Positions 9,316-18,677 of a stretch of DNA of 64,000 bases are shown piece by piece; the first letter of the stretch is position 1; every line of letters begins with the position of its first letter. The stretch is from Methanobacterium sp. (lineage in GTDB: Archaea > Methanobacteriota > Methanobacteria > Methanobacteriales > Methanobacteriaceae). The notes under the pieces are model-generated. The model saw nothing but the letters and a program-made list of their open reading frames with translations, did not search any database and had not been told where the DNA came from. The translations under genes and the position numbers were made by a program. Location of the stretch: positions 70,464-134,463 of the forward strand of contig JASEIM010000002.1 in assembly GCA_030017655.1 (NCBI GenBank). The letters run 5' to 3'.

Positions 9316-10335
9316 ATGAAATTTAAGGCATTAATTTTGTTTTTAGTAGGAATTGGAATTCTTGCAGCCATGATCCTAATTATAGGTCCTAAAAATATTG
9401 AAAATGCGTTAAAACTAGCCAACTTATGGTATATATGTCTTGCAATCATTATTCAATTTGTAATTTATATATTCTGGACTCAGCGCTGGGCAATAACTAC
9501 ATACGCCGTTAATATTTCAGTTAAAAAAATACATCTTTTCCCAATGCTGATGGTTGGATTAGCTATTAATAACATCACCCCCAGTGCAAGAGGTGGTGGT
9601 GAGCCCATAAGAGGTTATATTCTAAGTAAATACTCGAGAACTACCTTTGAAAAATCATTTGCCACTGTAATAGCAGATAGAGGGCTTGATACGTTTCCAT
9701 TCATGGTTCTGGCAATAATTACTATAGTTGCATCAGTCCTATACTTGAATTTACCCACATTAGTTGTTTATATACTTATTATTTCTGTAATACTCCTTTT
9801 AATAGTCTTTTTTATTGCAATTTACATGTCCCTCAACGAAAATGCAGGTAAAAAAATTACCCTCTGGATTGTAAGGATTATAAAAAGATTTTCAAAAAAA
9901 GATAGAAGTAAACTCGAAAAAAGAGCGATTTCGGCCATAGCAGGATTTCAAAACAGTATGCGGGTTATGGTTAAAGATAAAAATGTCCTGATTTACGGAA
10001 TTTTAATATCATTTACAATCTGGCTTTTTGAAATATTACGAGTTTACCTTGTATTCTCGGCTTTTGATGTAAATGTTTCCCTAATTATAATTGCAGAAGT
10101 TTTCATAATCTCCAGCCTTTTAGGGTTGATTCCACTTCTTCCAGGAGGTGTTGGAGCAGTAGATGGAATAATGATAGTTCTATTTTCTGCTGCTGGCGTT
10201 CCACCTTCAATAAGTGCTGCAGCAACCCTTATCGAAAGACTAATATCATTCTGGATGACTTCAATTATAGGGGTGGGTGTGCTTCCTTACTTTGGAGCAA
10301 GTGTAATAGAAAGAATTTCAAGAAAATATGATTAA
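9316..10335 (+). CDS. UPF0104 / LPG-synthase-type integral membrane protein
   Basis: 339 aa with about eight membrane segments and the family hallmarks SARGGGEPIRGYIL, IADRGLDTFPF and LLPGGVGAVDG. The family covers the membrane domain of lysylphosphatidylglycerol synthase and the archaeal AglD-like proteins. There is no soluble glycosyltransferase or aminoacyl-transferase domain attached, so it is the bare membrane module. Proposed roles are flipping or modifying lipid-linked substrates; which one is not visible. Confidence 0.85.
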   Translation: MKFKALILFLVGIGILAAMILIIGPKNIENALKLANLWYICLAIIIQFVIYIFWTQRWAITTYAVNISVKKIHLFPMLMVGLAINNITPSARGGGEPIRGYILSKYSRTTFEKSFATVIADRGLDTFPFMVLAIITIVASVLYLNLPTLVVYILIISVILLLIVFFIAIYMSLNENAGKKITLWIVRIIKRFSKKDRSKLEKRAISAIAGFQNSMRVMVKDKNVLIYGILISFTIWLFEILRVYLVFSAFDVNVSLIIIAEVFIISSLLGLIPLLPGGVGAVDGIMIVLFSAAGVPPSISAAATLIERLISFWMTSIIGVGVLPYFGASVIERISRKYD

Positions 10336-10433
10336 TTATGAATTATTTTTACAAAAAAATGCATTTTACCATTCTTACATTTATAAGTAATTTTTTAAAT
10401 GATAATATTTATTATAAATATATATTAATTTAG

Positions 10434-11903
10434 ATGCCCGGGGAAGCACGCATGGAAAATATAGATAAACCTGAAAAACAGATTATAGAAGAACTTAAAA
10501 ATTCAAATCGTGATTTTAGTGAATTATCACACCAAAAAAATGATTTGGAAGAAAAATTAAAATCTCTAATCTTAGATAATGTTGTTGATCCTATATTTGT
10601 ACATGATCTTCAGGGAAATTTCATTTATGTAAATCAAAATGCCTGTAAATCTCTTGGTTATACTAAAGACGAATTAATGAAATTAAATCTCCATGATCTT
10701 GTAATTCCCCAATTTGAACAGATTATAACCCCTCGAATTAAAGAACTTGAAACCAAAAAAGAATTAAAATTTCAAACTGCATACTTTAGAAAAGATGGAT
10801 CAATTTTACCTCTTGAGATACACGCAAGAATTATTGAATTTCATAATGAAAAGCTTATTTTCAGTATTGCAAAGGATATAACTAATTACAAAAGGATTGT
10901 AGAAGCCATCAAGGAAAGGGAGAAACATTTAAGCTTAATAACTGATAATATGCTTGATTTAATTTATCAGGTTAATAAAAAAGGCATTTTTGAATATGTA
11001 AGCCCTTCCTTAAAAGATCTACTCGGATACGAAGTAGAAGATGTAATTGGAAAGAAAGACATTGAATTAATCAAAATAGTACATCCTGATGATTTAAACA
11101 TAATTATAAATGCAATTCAAACAGCTATTGCCACTTTAAAGCCAAAAAGAATTCAACATAGGTATAAGCATGCTGACGGACATTATATCTGGGTAGAAAC
11201 CATTGGAAACCCTTTATCAAATGAAAAAGGTGAATTTTCAGGAGCAGTATATATTACCCGTGATATTCAGGAGCTTAAAAGAATAGAAAATCAGCTTAAA
11301 TCATCCCTTGAAGAGAAAGAAGTGCTATTAAAAGAGATTCACCATAGGGTCAAAAATAATATGCAAATAATAAGCTCTCTTTTAAATCTTCAATCAAAGT
11401 GTCTAAAAGATGAAAATGCAATTAGAATCTTAAAAGAGAGTCGAGATCGAGTTAAATCTATGGCTATTGTCCATGAAAAGCTTTATCAGTCAGATAACTT
11501 TTCCAGGATAAATTTTGCAGAATATATTAAAAAGCTTCTATATGACCTTTTAAGCTCTTATGGGATAAATTCTAAATTTATAAAACAAAAAATCAATGTA
11601 GAAAACATTTTACTGGATATTAATTTTGCAATTCCCTGTGGATTAATTATAAATGAACTGGTTAGTAATTCTATAAAACACGCTTTTCCAAATGGTAGGG
11701 GGGAAATTGGTGTTGAATTTTATCTGAAATCCAATAAGCATATTCTTATAATTGCAGATAATGGAGTTGGATTCCCTGAATATCTTGATTTTCAAAATAC
11801 TGAGACTTTAGGATTAAGACTGGTAAATGCCTTAGTAACACAATTATATGGAAAAATAGAGCTTTACAGGGATGAAGGAACCACATTCAAGATTATTTTT
11901 TAA
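10434..11903 (+). CDS. Cytosolic PAS-PAS sensor histidine kinase (HisKA_2 type)
   Basis: 489 aa without membrane segments. After a short coiled coil come two PAS domains (about residues 45-155 and 165-285), then the H-box EIHHRVKNN with phospho-acceptor His303, and a HATPase_c domain (N box near INELVSNSIKHAF, G1 box DNGVGFPE). The H-box almost matches that of the membrane kinase at 21421, so the two are paralogues. No receiver gene is adjacent. The first ATG is 10434; ATG 10452 is an alternative about 30 bases after a TATA-like run. Confidence 0.9.
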   Translation: MPGEARMENIDKPEKQIIEELKNSNRDFSELSHQKNDLEEKLKSLILDNVVDPIFVHDLQGNFIYVNQNACKSLGYTKDELMKLNLHDLVIPQFEQIITPRIKELETKKELKFQTAYFRKDGSILPLEIHARIIEFHNEKLIFSIAKDITNYKRIVEAIKEREKHLSLITDNMLDLIYQVNKKGIFEYVSPSLKDLLGYEVEDVIGKKDIELIKIVHPDDLNIIINAIQTAIATLKPKRIQHRYKHADGHYIWVETIGNPLSNEKGEFSGAVYITRDIQELKRIENQLKSSLEEKEVLLKEIHHRVKNNMQIISSLLNLQSKCLKDENAIRILKESRDRVKSMAIVHEKLYQSDNFSRINFAEYIKKLLYDLLSSYGINSKFIKQKINVENILLDINFAIPCGLIINELVSNSIKHAFPNGRGEIGVEFYLKSNKHILIIADNGVGFPEYLDFQNTETLGLRLVNALVTQLYGKIELYRDEGTTFKIIF

Positions 11904-11934
11904 ACCATCCCGAAATTAATTAAAAATTCAAATA

Positions 11935-11947
11935 GAAAAATATATAC
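11935..11947 (+). promoter_or_regulatory. Promoter of ftr (BRE plus TATA)
   Basis: GAAAAATATATAC is an A-rich BRE followed by a TATA box, ending 33 bases before the ftr ATG. A start site about 24 bases downstream would leave a leader of roughly 10 bases containing the GGTGAT ribosome site at 11971-11976. Confidence 0.6.
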
Positions 11948-11980
11948 TATTTCTCAATCTACCATCAAACGGTGATAATC

Positions 11981-12874
11981 ATGGAAATAAACGGTGTAGA
12001 AATAGAAGATACATTTGCAGAAGCATTCGGTATACAGGTTTCAAGAGTTCTTGTAACTGCAGCGACTAAAAAACTGGCAAAAATAGCAGCAACTGAAGCA
12101 ACAGGCTATGGGACTTCAGTTATTGGTTGTCCTGCAGAAGCAGGTATTGATTGTTACGTTCCTCCAGAAGAAACTCCTGATGGAAGACCTGGATACATGA
12201 TAATGATATGTAATATGGACAAAAAGAAACTTGATCACGAGTTATTAGAACGAGTTGGAATGTGTTTACTCACTGCTGCCACAACTGCAGCATTTGATGC
12301 TTTAGATGATGCTGATGAAAAACTAAAGACTGGTCAAAAACTAAAATTCTTCGGAGATGGCTTCGAAAAAGAGTTAGACATTGATGGAAGAAAAATATGG
12401 AGCATTCCAATCATGTCTGGTGATTTTTTAGTCGAAGCAGAATTAGGAATAAAATCAGGTGTAGCTGGTGGAAACTTCTTTATAATGGGCGACAGTCCAT
12501 CATCAGCTTTGATTGCAGCTGAAGCTGCTGTTGATGCTATTGGAGCAATTGAAGGCACAATAACTCCATTCCCTGGAGGAGTTGTTGCTTCTGGTTCCAA
12601 AGTTGGATCAAACAAGTACAAATTCCTGGGAGCATCAACAAACGAGAAAATGTGCGTTACATTAAAAGATGAAGTTGAAGATAGCGAAGTTCCAGCCGAT
12701 GTAAATGGTATATATGAAATTGTTATTGATGGAACTACCGAAGAAGCCGTTAAAGAAGCAATGAAAGTTGGAATCGAGGCTGCTGTCAAAGTCCCTGGCG
12801 TTTTAAAAATAAGCGCTGGAAACTTCGGTGGAAATCTAGGTGCATACAAAATAAATCTTCATGAATTATTTTAA
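11981..12874 (+). CDS. ftr: Formylmethanofuran:tetrahydromethanopterin formyltransferase
   Basis: 297 aa, the usual length, beginning MEINGVEIEDTFAEAFG and containing hallmark stretches GYGTSVIGCPAEAGID, FFIMGDSPSSAL and the C-terminal GNFGGNLGAYKI. Ftr moves the formyl group from methanofuran to H4MPT, the second step of CO2 reduction to methane. It is cytosolic and homo-oligomeric in characterised species. GGTGATAATC precedes this ATG; an upstream in-frame ATT is not needed. Monocistronic, with a T-rich tail after the stop. A codon-even, Ala/Gly-rich composition suggests high expression. Confidence 0.98.
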   Translation: MEINGVEIEDTFAEAFGIQVSRVLVTAATKKLAKIAATEATGYGTSVIGCPAEAGIDCYVPPEETPDGRPGYMIMICNMDKKKLDHELLERVGMCLLTAATTAAFDALDDADEKLKTGQKLKFFGDGFEKELDIDGRKIWSIPIMSGDFLVEAELGIKSGVAGGNFFIMGDSPSSALIAAEAAVDAIGAIEGTITPFPGGVVASGSKVGSNKYKFLGASTNEKMCVTLKDEVEDSEVPADVNGIYEIVIDGTTEEAVKEAMKVGIEAAVKVPGVLKISAGNFGGNLGAYKINLHELF

Positions 12875-12885
12875 GAAGATTTAAT

Positions 12886-12918
12886 TAATTTTTATTTTTT
12901 ATTTTCTTTTAATACTTA
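12886..12918 (+). terminator. T-tract terminator after ftr
   Basis: Within 45 bases of the ftr stop the plus strand becomes a series of T-runs (TTTTT, TTTTTT, then TTTT), the form of intrinsic archaeal terminators. There is no strong hairpin. Confidence 0.45.
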
Positions 12919-13022
12919 ACTTAACTATATTATTATATACAACATATATTTTAATATCAAGAATAATAATAACTATTGTTTTTTAGAAACTAATATCAAA
13001 ATTCAAGGATTTTGTGATTAAC

Positions 13023-13745
13023 ATGCCTTATCTTATATGTAAAAAATGCGAGGGATATTATAAGCTCAAAGAAGGAGAATCCCTGAAAGATTTCGAAGAA
13101 TGCGAGTGCGGAGGTAGTTTAAGACAGGTTGAATCGCTGAATATTCCTTATAATACAGAAAGAGTTAAAACTATCGTTGAAGCATTTAATGAAGACTCCA
13201 GACTTGCAAAAGGAAAAAGTGGTAGTTCAGCAGAAAAATTAAGTATCACCATTGATTATACAGATGGCATACATAAACTATTAAAAGAAGATAAGGTTCC
13301 AAAAAAAGATATTTCTGTTGAAATGCAAAGATCAGCTTACAAAGAAGTAGCTCTAATTCCTGAATTATATAATATGGACTATATAGATCCCATTGATGAG
13401 GATACAAAGTTAACTATTATGAAATTATTAGCAGAAATTGTATCTGAAGGTAGAGGATTAATAGAGGCCACTAATGAGATTGTATCCAAAACAAATTTGT
13501 CATATGAAGAAGCAGAAAAAATAAGTAAAAATGAATTAAGCCGGATAAAAAACCTTGGAAACTGGTATATTCATAAGGAAAAAGGTTTTAAATACTTTAA
13601 AATCACTAAAGCCATTGATGCATGCAGTCAATGTCATGAAGCCTATGACAAGAAAATCTTTAAGATCGATCAGGCCGAAATGCTACCCCCTTTACACGAC
13701 TTATGTACATGTACAGCTATTTTTTACAGAGAAAAGCCAAAATAA
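13023..13745 (+). CDS. Zinc-ribbon protein with a phage-head-morphogenesis-like C-terminus
   Basis: About 240 aa. The N-terminus, MPYLICKKCEGYYKLKEGE then CECGGSL, is the zinc ribbon shared by many Methanobacteriales proteins. The middle is helical. The last about 70 residues contain ACSQCHEAYDKK, then LPPLHDLCTCTAIF, which resembles the end of phage Mu F/SPP1 gp7 minor head proteins (CxxC, then P-x-H-x-x-C-x-C). No capsid, portal or terminase gene is nearby, so it is not a prophage remnant by context. An alternative start is GTG 13014. Function unknown. Confidence 0.7.
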   Translation: MPYLICKKCEGYYKLKEGESLKDFEECECGGSLRQVESLNIPYNTERVKTIVEAFNEDSRLAKGKSGSSAEKLSITIDYTDGIHKLLKEDKVPKKDISVEMQRSAYKEVALIPELYNMDYIDPIDEDTKLTIMKLLAEIVSEGRGLIEATNEIVSKTNLSYEEAEKISKNELSRIKNLGNWYIHKEKGFKYFKITKAIDACSQCHEAYDKKIFKIDQAEMLPPLHDLCTCTAIFYREKPK

Positions 13746-13760
13746 ATTAATTTTAGTACT

Positions 13761-13943
13761 TCATTCTAGCTTAAATATATATCCACAGTTTGAACATCTA
13801 TATTTACCTTCTTTGGACTTAAATCCTGTTGAGGATTTATGTTGAGGGCCACCTACAACCCCTACTGTTCCTGAATCCTTTAAAATATGTTTATCTTCAC
13901 AGCCACATTCAGGACACTTTTTTTTAAGTTCCTCTGCCTTCAT
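13761..13943 (-). CDS. Small zinc-ribbon protein
   Basis: 60 aa with two knuckles: CPECGCEDKH near the start and CSNCGYIF near the end, separated by a Gly-rich linker, the form of a TFIIS/rubredoxin-like ribbon. It ends 15 bp from the convergent gene at 13023. The ribosome site AAAAAGGTGAT precedes the ATG. No function can be assigned. Confidence 0.75.
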   Translation of the reverse strand: MKAEELKKKCPECGCEDKHILKDSGTVGVVGGPQHKSSTGFKSKEGKYRCSNCGYIFKLE

Positions 13944-14002
13944 ATTTTATCACCTTTTTATATTTATCTAAAGTTTAAATTTTTACCTTTTATAGATAAA
14001 TT

Positions 14003-15928
14003 TTAAGTTTTTTCTCCCTCTACAATTCTCCATATTTCTTCTTCAGGAAGATTAACGCCTAACAGTATGCCTTCTTTATCCAGAACCTTTTCAATTCTCT
14101 TAATAGTTTTAACGTCAGGTGCAGCAACAGTATGTGAATGAATATGCCTTGAAATTTCATATAATGCTTCAACAGACCTTCGAGCATCTGGTTTTCTAAG
14201 TTCCTTTTCACAGTTTTTTAGATCTTCTTCTGTATTTATATACAAACTCCTGGTGACAACCTGTCTTACACCAGGCAGATAATGCTTTGAATCTAAAATT
14301 CTGCCGCCCTCATTAATAATTATTCGTTTATCATCGAGGTTAGTAACTTCATGTTTTAAAAGTAGCTCCACTACTCTTCCATATTCTTTAATTTTAGTTT
14401 TTATCTCCTCTTGAGTTAAATTAATTCCTAACAAGAATCCTTTTTCTTTCAATTCTTTTTCTACCAGTGAAAGGCTCTTAGTATCATGGCCTGAGATTAC
14501 ATGAGAATGTATTCCTCCCCCTGAAAGGGCATATAATCTTTCCAGGGCTTCCATTTTTGTATTATCATGTTCTAAGTTTTCTAAAAAGATTTCCATATCC
14601 TCAATTTTTGATAACCCTATTTTTCGGCGCAGCGGTTCGCGGAATCCTGGAAGATAATATTCAATATCTTCCAGAGTGCATCCATGTTTCAAAATTATCT
14701 CAGACTCTTCGCGTATATCTCCAACAGCATGTGTTTCGGTAATCTTCATTTCAGGTTTTATAACAACTTCAACCAGTCTACCATATTTTCTTGCTACTTC
14801 TCTTATCTCATCTTCATTAAGATTAACACCCAGTAACAGTCCTTCTTCTTCAAGTTCTTTTATAACTTTATTTAGGCTCTCTTTATCTGGACCTGAAATC
14901 CAGTGAGAGTGTATTCCACTCACTGATTCATATATTTTTTCTAATGATCTTTTTCTTGTTGAATCACGGTTTAAACTGCCCATAAATCGGCTTAATTCGT
15001 CAATTTTGGATATTCCAATTTTTCTTTCAAGCGGTTCCTTAAATTCAGGTAAATGGTACTCTATATTTTCAAGGGTACATCCGTGTTTCAAAATGATTTC
15101 CGCCTCTTTTTTGATATTGGAGACATCATGCATCATGGTGATTTTAGTGATGGTAGGCTCAATAGCTGCAAAGTAAATATCTTCTCCCCCGCTTGTTTCA
15201 GGCGATATCACCTTATCTGCGCCAGATCTGTAAAGTCGTTTGATATTTTCACGTTTACTGGCTCTTGCCACGATCCATATTTCTGGATGTATTTCTCGTG
15301 CAGTTAAGGTTATAAATAAATTATCTACATCGTCTCCTGTTGTTATTATGACTCCTCTGGCTCTTTTTATCCCTGCATCCTTCAATATGCTTTCGTCTGT
15401 TGCGTCTCCGGGAATTGCAAGAACCTCGGGATCTTCCCATAACTCCTTTTCCACTATTTTTCTATCTCTTTCAATTATTATTGCAGTTTGGTTCCTTTTT
15501 TTAAGCTCTCTAAAGACTGCCGCACCGACCCTACCATATCCACACAATACAAAATGGTTTTTAGTTGCAGCCATTCGCCTTCTCTGTCTGGAACCAGTTG
15601 TAATTTCTTCTACAGCCATGGTAACCACCGTTATTGTTAAAGTAAATGCATAAGCAACTAAACCAACCCCCCCAAAAACAAGAGTTATTGTAAAAAATTT
15701 TTGTAGAGGTGTGATTGGGCTAATATCCCCATAACCCACAGTTGCTACAGTTATAATAGTAAAATAAATCGAATTAATTATATCCAGGTTCATTATGTAC
15801 ACGGATCCAATTATACCATAAACCAGCAACAGCATAAGTGCTAAAAATGCATATTTTAAAACAGAATAAGAAATAAACGGCATATCATTGGATATAATCA
15901 TAGGAAGCTTAATTCTTTGGGCCACCAA
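14003..15928 (-). CDS. Two-TM potassium channel with an RCK-N domain and three C-terminal repeats
   Basis: 641 aa. Two membrane helices (about 22-45 and 78-105) flank a pore loop with the filter TVGYGD (63-68). A Rossmann RCK-N domain follows (GYGRVG at 130-135, to about 245). Instead of an RCK-C domain the protein ends in three tandem copies of a domain of about 110-120 residues (roughly 273-391, 405-525 and 535-637), each with an IHSH motif (339, 473, 596) and a later LLGxNL block. Copies 1 and 2 also share ILKHGCTLExIEYxLP. The channel is presumably gated by a ligand bound to the Rossmann or repeat domains. Longer than MthK-type channels. Confidence 0.88.
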   Translation of the reverse strand: MVAQRIKLPMIISNDMPFISYSVLKYAFLALMLLLVYGIIGSVYIMNLDIINSIYFTIITVATVGYGDISPITPLQKFFTITLVFGGVGLVAYAFTLTITVVTMAVEEITTGSRQRRRMAATKNHFVLCGYGRVGAAVFRELKKRNQTAIIIERDRKIVEKELWEDPEVLAIPGDATDESILKDAGIKRARGVIITTGDDVDNLFITLTAREIHPEIWIVARASKRENIKRLYRSGADKVISPETSGGEDIYFAAIEPTITKITMMHDVSNIKKEAEIILKHGCTLENIEYHLPEFKEPLERKIGISKIDELSRFMGSLNRDSTRKRSLEKIYESVSGIHSHWISGPDKESLNKVIKELEEEGLLLGVNLNEDEIREVARKYGRLVEVVIKPEMKITETHAVGDIREESEIILKHGCTLEDIEYYLPGFREPLRRKIGLSKIEDMEIFLENLEHDNTKMEALERLYALSGGGIHSHVISGHDTKSLSLVEKELKEKGFLLGINLTQEEIKTKIKEYGRVVELLLKHEVTNLDDKRIIINEGGRILDSKHYLPGVRQVVTRSLYINTEEDLKNCEKELRKPDARRSVEALYEISRHIHSHTVAAPDVKTIKRIEKVLDKEGILLGVNLPEEEIWRIVEGEKT

Positions 15929-16116
15929 ATCACCATGGAAATAATATTAATTTATACACAAATTGAGGTTATTATTAAATAATTTGTTTTATAGATTATA
16001 TAATTAGTGATATTAAGTGGAATTTATTCAGCCTTTACGATTTCTTGAAGATATTGTTTTATTCAAAAGGCGCTTTAAGTTTATTTTCATTGAAATCAGG
16101 TTGTAATGGTGATAAT

Positions 16117-17589
16117 ATGACTCCAAAAGACATGATGGTTGTCGATAGTAATGCAGAAGATTTAGGGATTCCCAGATCAGCACTTATGGAAAATGCAGGT
16201 AAATCTGTAGCTGATCATATAATTGACACATTAGACCCCTGTAAAGTTACCATATTTGCAGGTACTGGTGGTAACGGCGGCGATGGTTTTGTTGCAGCAA
16301 GACATCTTTTAAACAATGGATATAAAGTCGATTTATTATTTTTAGGTAATCCAGATAAAATTAAATCCAATGAAACCCTTAATAACTGGATAGCAATTCA
16401 AAATATAAGTTCAGGTATAAACTCACTTAATTTAGAAGTGATTGAAAATCAAAAATCACTTAAAAAAGTTGATTCTCCAGTCATTGTTGATGCAATGCTT
16501 GGAACTGGAATTAAAGGCAAAATAAAAGAGCCCATTTCGAGTGCAATAGACATTATAAATGATTCCAAAGGTATTAAAATTGCCGTTGATGTGCCGAGCG
16601 GACTTAATCCGCTTACTGGAGAAGTCCCAGATAAGGCTGTTGAGGCAGATTTCACCTTAACATTTCATAAAATTAAAATTGGGCTGAAACATGCAAAGAT
16701 CAGATATGTTGGGAACATTATCTTATATGATATAGGTATTCCAGAGGAAGCTGAAACCTTTTTAGGAAAAGGGGATCTTCTAAGACTTGGAAAAAGAGAT
16801 ATATCTTCTCATAAAGGGAATAACGGCACAGTTCTCGTTGTAGGTGGAAGTCAGGATTATTCCGGCGCTCCAACACTTGCAGCACTTTCAGCCTTTAAAT
16901 CAGGAGTTGATTTAGTCTATGTTGCAAGCCCCAAGAGTGTAGCTCCAACAATAAGATCATATTCACCAGATTTAATCGTGAATACGCTTTCTAATGAATT
17001 TATTGTAGAAGATGATGTTGAGAAAATATTAGAACTCTCAGAAAGGGCTGATTCGATTGTAATCGGCTGTGGAATGGGTAGGGATGAAGAAACCGCATCC
17101 GCACTTAATGAACTGGTTGAAGAAATTAAAAAGCCCATGTTATTTGATGCTGATGCCTTAAAATTATTAGATGTTAATTTAATTAAAGAAATAGAAAACG
17201 ATTTAGTGGTTACTCCTCATAGTGCCGAATTTAAAACTCTTTTTGGATTAGAAATGCCTAAAGAATTGGAAAATAGAATTAATATAATTTCAAATGTTTC
17301 AAAAAAATATGGATGCACAGTTCTTCTAAAGGGAGTTTTTGATATTATATCCAATGGTGAAAAAACAAGGATCAATAAAACAGGTAATCCTGGAATGACC
17401 GTTGGAGGGACTGGAGATTGCCTTGCAGGTCTTGCTGGAGGCTTAATGGCCAGAGGTCATGATGTATTTGAAGCTGCATGCCTTGGAGCTTATATAAATG
17501 GTAGAGCAGGAGATATGGCCTCAAAAAAATATGAATACCACTTTACAGCAAGTGATATGATAAAATACATTGATGATGCATTCAGATAG
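16117..17589 (+). CDS. nnr: Bifunctional NAD(P)H-hydrate epimerase / ADP-dependent dehydratase
   Basis: 490 aa from ATG 16117, chosen because GGTGAT lies just upstream; 24 more codons are open before it but start without a ribosome site. The N-terminal YjeF_N domain has GTGGNGGDGF and a conserved VDAMLGTGIKG; the C-terminal carbohydrate-kinase-like domain has GNNGTVLVVGGS and the ATP/ADP-site GNPGMTVGGTGDCLAG. The pair epimerises and dehydrates damaged NAD(P)H hydrates. It overlaps the convergent gene at 17582 by 8 bases. Confidence 0.95.
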   Translation: MTPKDMMVVDSNAEDLGIPRSALMENAGKSVADHIIDTLDPCKVTIFAGTGGNGGDGFVAARHLLNNGYKVDLLFLGNPDKIKSNETLNNWIAIQNISSGINSLNLEVIENQKSLKKVDSPVIVDAMLGTGIKGKIKEPISSAIDIINDSKGIKIAVDVPSGLNPLTGEVPDKAVEADFTLTFHKIKIGLKHAKIRYVGNIILYDIGIPEEAETFLGKGDLLRLGKRDISSHKGNNGTVLVVGGSQDYSGAPTLAALSAFKSGVDLVYVASPKSVAPTIRSYSPDLIVNTLSNEFIVEDDVEKILELSERADSIVIGCGMGRDEETASALNELVEEIKKPMLFDADALKLLDVNLIKEIENDLVVTPHSAEFKTLFGLEMPKELENRINIISNVSKKYGCTVLLKGVFDIISNGEKTRINKTGNPGMTVGGTGDCLAGLAGGLMARGHDVFEAACLGAYINGRAGDMASKKYEYHFTASDMIKYIDDAFR

Positions 17590-17845
17590 CTAAATTAATT
17601 CCCAATGCCTGGGCAATCAGTAAAAGTATGACTCCGAATACTCCCCCAAATCCAGCAACTAAAACTGTTAATATGTTTATTGGAATATTGATAAAGGGAA
17701 TGATATTTGCCAGAACGAGGAAAATCCATCCAAGAATCACATGAACTGCTATTTTTAAAAGTAATCCGCCTATTTTAACCAGTACTACTATCCCGATTAT
17801 CGCAATAAGTACTATTAGAGCAAGTGTTATCAGTTCAAACGCCAT
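17582..17845 (-). CDS. BofA-like small membrane protein
   Basis: 87 aa, three hydrophobic segments, Gly/Ile-rich, with a pattern like the pro-sigmaK processing inhibitor BofA family (KIAVHVILGWIFLVLANIIP, then a GFGGVFGVILLLIAQALG tail). In bacteria BofA regulates an intramembrane protease; archaeal members have no known role. Its stop lies inside the end of nnr on the other strand. Confidence 0.75.
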   Translation of the reverse strand: MAFELITLALIVLIAIIGIVVLVKIGGLLLKIAVHVILGWIFLVLANIIPFINIPINILTVLVAGFGGVFGVILLLIAQALGINLAI

Positions 17846-17924
17846 TTTATCACATTTTATTATTTGTAGAAACTGATTAATAATTTTTGCGAATTTTTTT
17901 CTTAATACGGATAATCTTATTATT

Positions 17925-18539
17925 TCATTGAACTTTAAAACTGTTAAGAATCATTTCAAAGTTCTTTTTTTCTTTATCGAAATTTTTATGTAAGTCTGAA
18001 AATGTTATTAAGTATGTTTTTTCGTTTTTCACGAAGTATATGTATTCAAACCTCATTATTTCAACAGTTTCATTGAATATTACTACGTCTTTAAAGGCAT
18101 TTCGACCATCTATTATGATTTTATCACTTGAAATCTTATTTCCAGGGAGCATGTTATTTTTAACCATATTAATTGCTTCTTGCTCTGCCATGCCATTATT
18201 ATAGATTATATCTGCCTCAAATTGAGGATCAGCAGATGACCAGGCAACACCTCCACTTTCAAATCCAAATGGACCAAATGTAGATGCAGATATTGAGGTA
18301 TTATTAATTTCACGAAGCATAGGAGCAGCTACAATAATGGTACCTCCCTTTTCTTTTATAACACCAACATGCCAATTATGTGGACATTTAAAACTAACAC
18401 CAGCAACAAAATAAGTTCCATTAGTAGTTTTATTGAGGACTATAAAATTATCGGAACTATCATCTGTACTTAAAACATCCATAAACCATCCAAAGAATGT
18501 GCATCCAGAACTTAAAACGATTAAAGCCAGAAATCCCAA
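17925..18539 (-). CDS. PsbP-like lipoprotein
   Basis: 204 aa. The N-terminus is a signal peptide with a lipobox-like LSSGC, so export and lipid attachment at Cys13 are likely. The rest is the PsbP-like domain seen three more times at 60.6-62.5 kb: a FKCPHNWHVGV opening, IDGRNAFKDVVIFN and a final FEMILNSFKV. A TTG start at 18539 is used, with TTGGTGT upstream. The fold's role in methanogens is not established. Confidence 0.75.
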   Translation of the reverse strand: MGFLALIVLSSGCTFFGWFMDVLSTDDSSDNFIVLNKTTNGTYFVAGVSFKCPHNWHVGVIKEKGGTIIVAAPMLREINNTSISASTFGPFGFESGGVAWSSADPQFEADIIYNNGMAEQEAINMVKNNMLPGNKISSDKIIIDGRNAFKDVVIFNETVEIMRFEYIYFVKNEKTYLITFSDLHKNFDKEKKNFEMILNSFKVQ

Positions 18540-18677
18540 TAAATAACACCAATAAGATGTTTATTAATGCTATTCAAATAATTAGGATTTCATTAAAAAT
18601 GAAAATATAAAAATCAATATATATGATTTAAATATATATTAATTAGAATTAACTTAAAAAGAAAATTTAAAGGATAT

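Noticed and set aside
12334..12849. 171-codon frame antisense to ftr
   Set aside because: It is the complement of a strongly conserved methanogenesis gene; Ser/Pro-rich shadow of the Ftr codons.
13023..13745. Prophage suggested by the head-morphogenesis-like tail
   Set aside because: Neighbours are ordinary cellular genes with no integrase, terminase, portal or capsid gene.
15240..15653. 137-codon frame antisense to the channel gene
   Set aside because: Shadow of the RCK-N coding region; no ribosome site or family resemblance.
16045..16116. 24-codon N-terminal extension of Nnr
   Set aside because: No ribosome site at the upstream start, while ATG 16117 follows GGTGAT and gives the normal family N-terminus.
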